Shown here: one piece after another, positions 63,471-64,000 of the stretch
Layout of the letters: every line of letters begins with the position of its first letter
How positions within the stretch are numbered: position 1 is the stretch's first letter
NCBI GenBank assembly: GCA_963721445.1
Contig: CAVRIZ010000005.1
Location: forward strand, 1,550,001-1,614,000
Reading direction: 5' to 3'
DNA from: DAIOEK01 sp963721445
GTDB taxonomy: Bacteria; Chloroflexota; Anaerolineae; Anaerolineales; Anaerolineaceae
DNA: 64,000 nt
Made by a program: the position numbers and the translations under genes
The notes under the pieces: model-generated
Told to the model about the DNA's origin: nothing
The model's database searches: none
Seen by the model: the letters and a program-made list of their open reading frames with translations, nothing else

Positions 63471-64000
63471 ATGAAACCCTGGATCGTCAAACACCAACTC
63501 GTTTCCTTCTTCGTCCTCACCTACGCCATGATGTTCGGCGTGCTGTTCGGGTATATGGCCTTCTTCCCGGGGCAGCCGATGCTGGCTTTCTCGCCGGTCT
63601 GGTTTTTGTCGGTGTTCAGCCCGACCTATAGCGCGTTCATCGTCTCGTGGATCATCGGCGGCAAGGAAGAAGTGAAGCGGACGTTTGCGGGGTTCGCCCG
63701 CTGGAAGACCGGTTGGCGCTGGTACCTGGCGGCGCTGACGTTGTTCTTCGCCCCGCTGCTGGTCGCGCTGGTGTACATCGCGCTGGGGAATCCGGCCGCG
63801 GGCTTGCAGCCCGGCATGACCATCCCGGCGCTGCTGGGGCAGGTGGCGATCGTGGCGTTCTCCGGTCCGATCTCAGAGGAAGCCGGCTGGCGCGGGTTCG
63901 CGCTGCCGCGTCTGCAGGCGCGCTTCAACGCGCTGGTGTCGAGCCTGATCCTGGGGGTGATCTGGACCTGCTGGCACATTCCGCTCTTCTTCCTGACCGG
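63471..64000 (+). CDS. CPBP-family intramembrane metalloprotease (3' end outside window)
   Basis: 176 residues visible, cut by the window end. Several transmembrane helices, then SEEAGWRGFALPRL (motif 1, Glu-Glu-Arg) and CWHIPLFFLT (motif 2 His) right before the edge; motif 3 lies outside. Related to the proteins at 17969 and 49738 but not a close copy. GGAGCCACTC precedes the ATG. Confidence 0.88.
   Translation, partial: MKPWIVKHQLVSFFVLTYAMMFGVLFGYMAFFPGQPMLAFSPVWFLSVFSPTYSAFIVSWIIGGKEEVKRTFAGFARWKTGWRWYLAALTLFFAPLLVALVYIALGNPAAGLQPGMTIPALLGQVAIVAFSGPISEEAGWRGFALPRLQARFNALVSSLILGVIWTCWHIPLFFLT

Overview
The window reads as chromosomal DNA of a bacterium, most likely a member of the Chloroflexota (Anaerolineae-like). 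This is inferred from gene content: an archaeal-type mevalonate cluster (class II HMG-CoA reductase, archaeal-type HMG-CoA synthase, thiolase-like protein, DUF35 protein), lipoproteins with the VTR-VEVT spacer common in that phylum, many CPBP/YhfC membrane proteases, and a MenG/UbiE methyltransferase behind a GAF-GAF-HisKA_3 kinase. No rRNA, tRNA, CRISPR array, transposase or integrase was recognised. No marker gene here fixes the taxonomy.

Layout. 0-3.2 kb: MenG-like methyltransferase and sensor kinase on the minus strand, then a secreted DUF2680-like duplicated protein. 3.4-7.6 kb: mevalonate entry cluster; the thiolase-like member has lost its catalytic residues. 7.7-18.8 kb: accessory genes (alpha/beta hydrolase with divergent WYL regulator, EcsC-TerB protein, TetR-flavodoxin-membrane operon, cupin, lipoprotein, two DUF4386 paralogs, CPBP protease). 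Several are followed by decayed copies of the 3' end of the DUF35 gene plus its terminator hairpin. 19-34.9 kb: stand-alone small genes (three DUF1801/YdhG-type, Imm5-like, MORN, DUF7000, VF530), a HEAT-repeat protein, esterases, a truncated amidase, a serine hydrolase and a YhfC protease. 35.2-44.9 kb: a complete pentose (xylose/xyloside) system: LacI regulator with a 12-bp operator array, ABC transporter (binding protein and two permeases), XylA, GH3 glycosidase and XylB. 45.2-47.6 kb: GGDEF-EAL protein with a damaged EAL metal site. 47.8-53.5 kb: decayed HDAC-family gene, DUF2269, CPBP, glyoxalase, DUF1697, monooxygenase-like, and a TetR/membrane-protein pair behind a consensus promoter. 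53.6-57.7 kb: GC-rich LysM/Fn3-like secreted protein and an Ig-like lipoprotein. 57.9-60.8 kb: AT-rich island of unrecognised small genes between two copies of a hairpin repeat. 61-64 kb: methyltransferase-like protein, small membrane protein, alpha/beta hydrolase, and a CPBP protease cut by the window end.

Working units. The xylose operon takes up a pentoside or pentose, hydrolyses it inside the cell and feeds it through xylulose 5-phosphate into the pentose phosphate pathway. The mevalonate genes would turn acetyl-CoA units into mevalonate for isoprenoids.

A strong caveat concerns reading frame. At least 22 genes or gene segments continue in another frame after what looks like one inserted base, always in the +1 sense of the coding strand and never by a nonsense substitution. 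Only a few sites go the other way. This is more likely uncorrected insertion errors in the assembly than biology. Broken genes are therefore given as one interval with the estimated shift sites, so protein lengths there are approximate.
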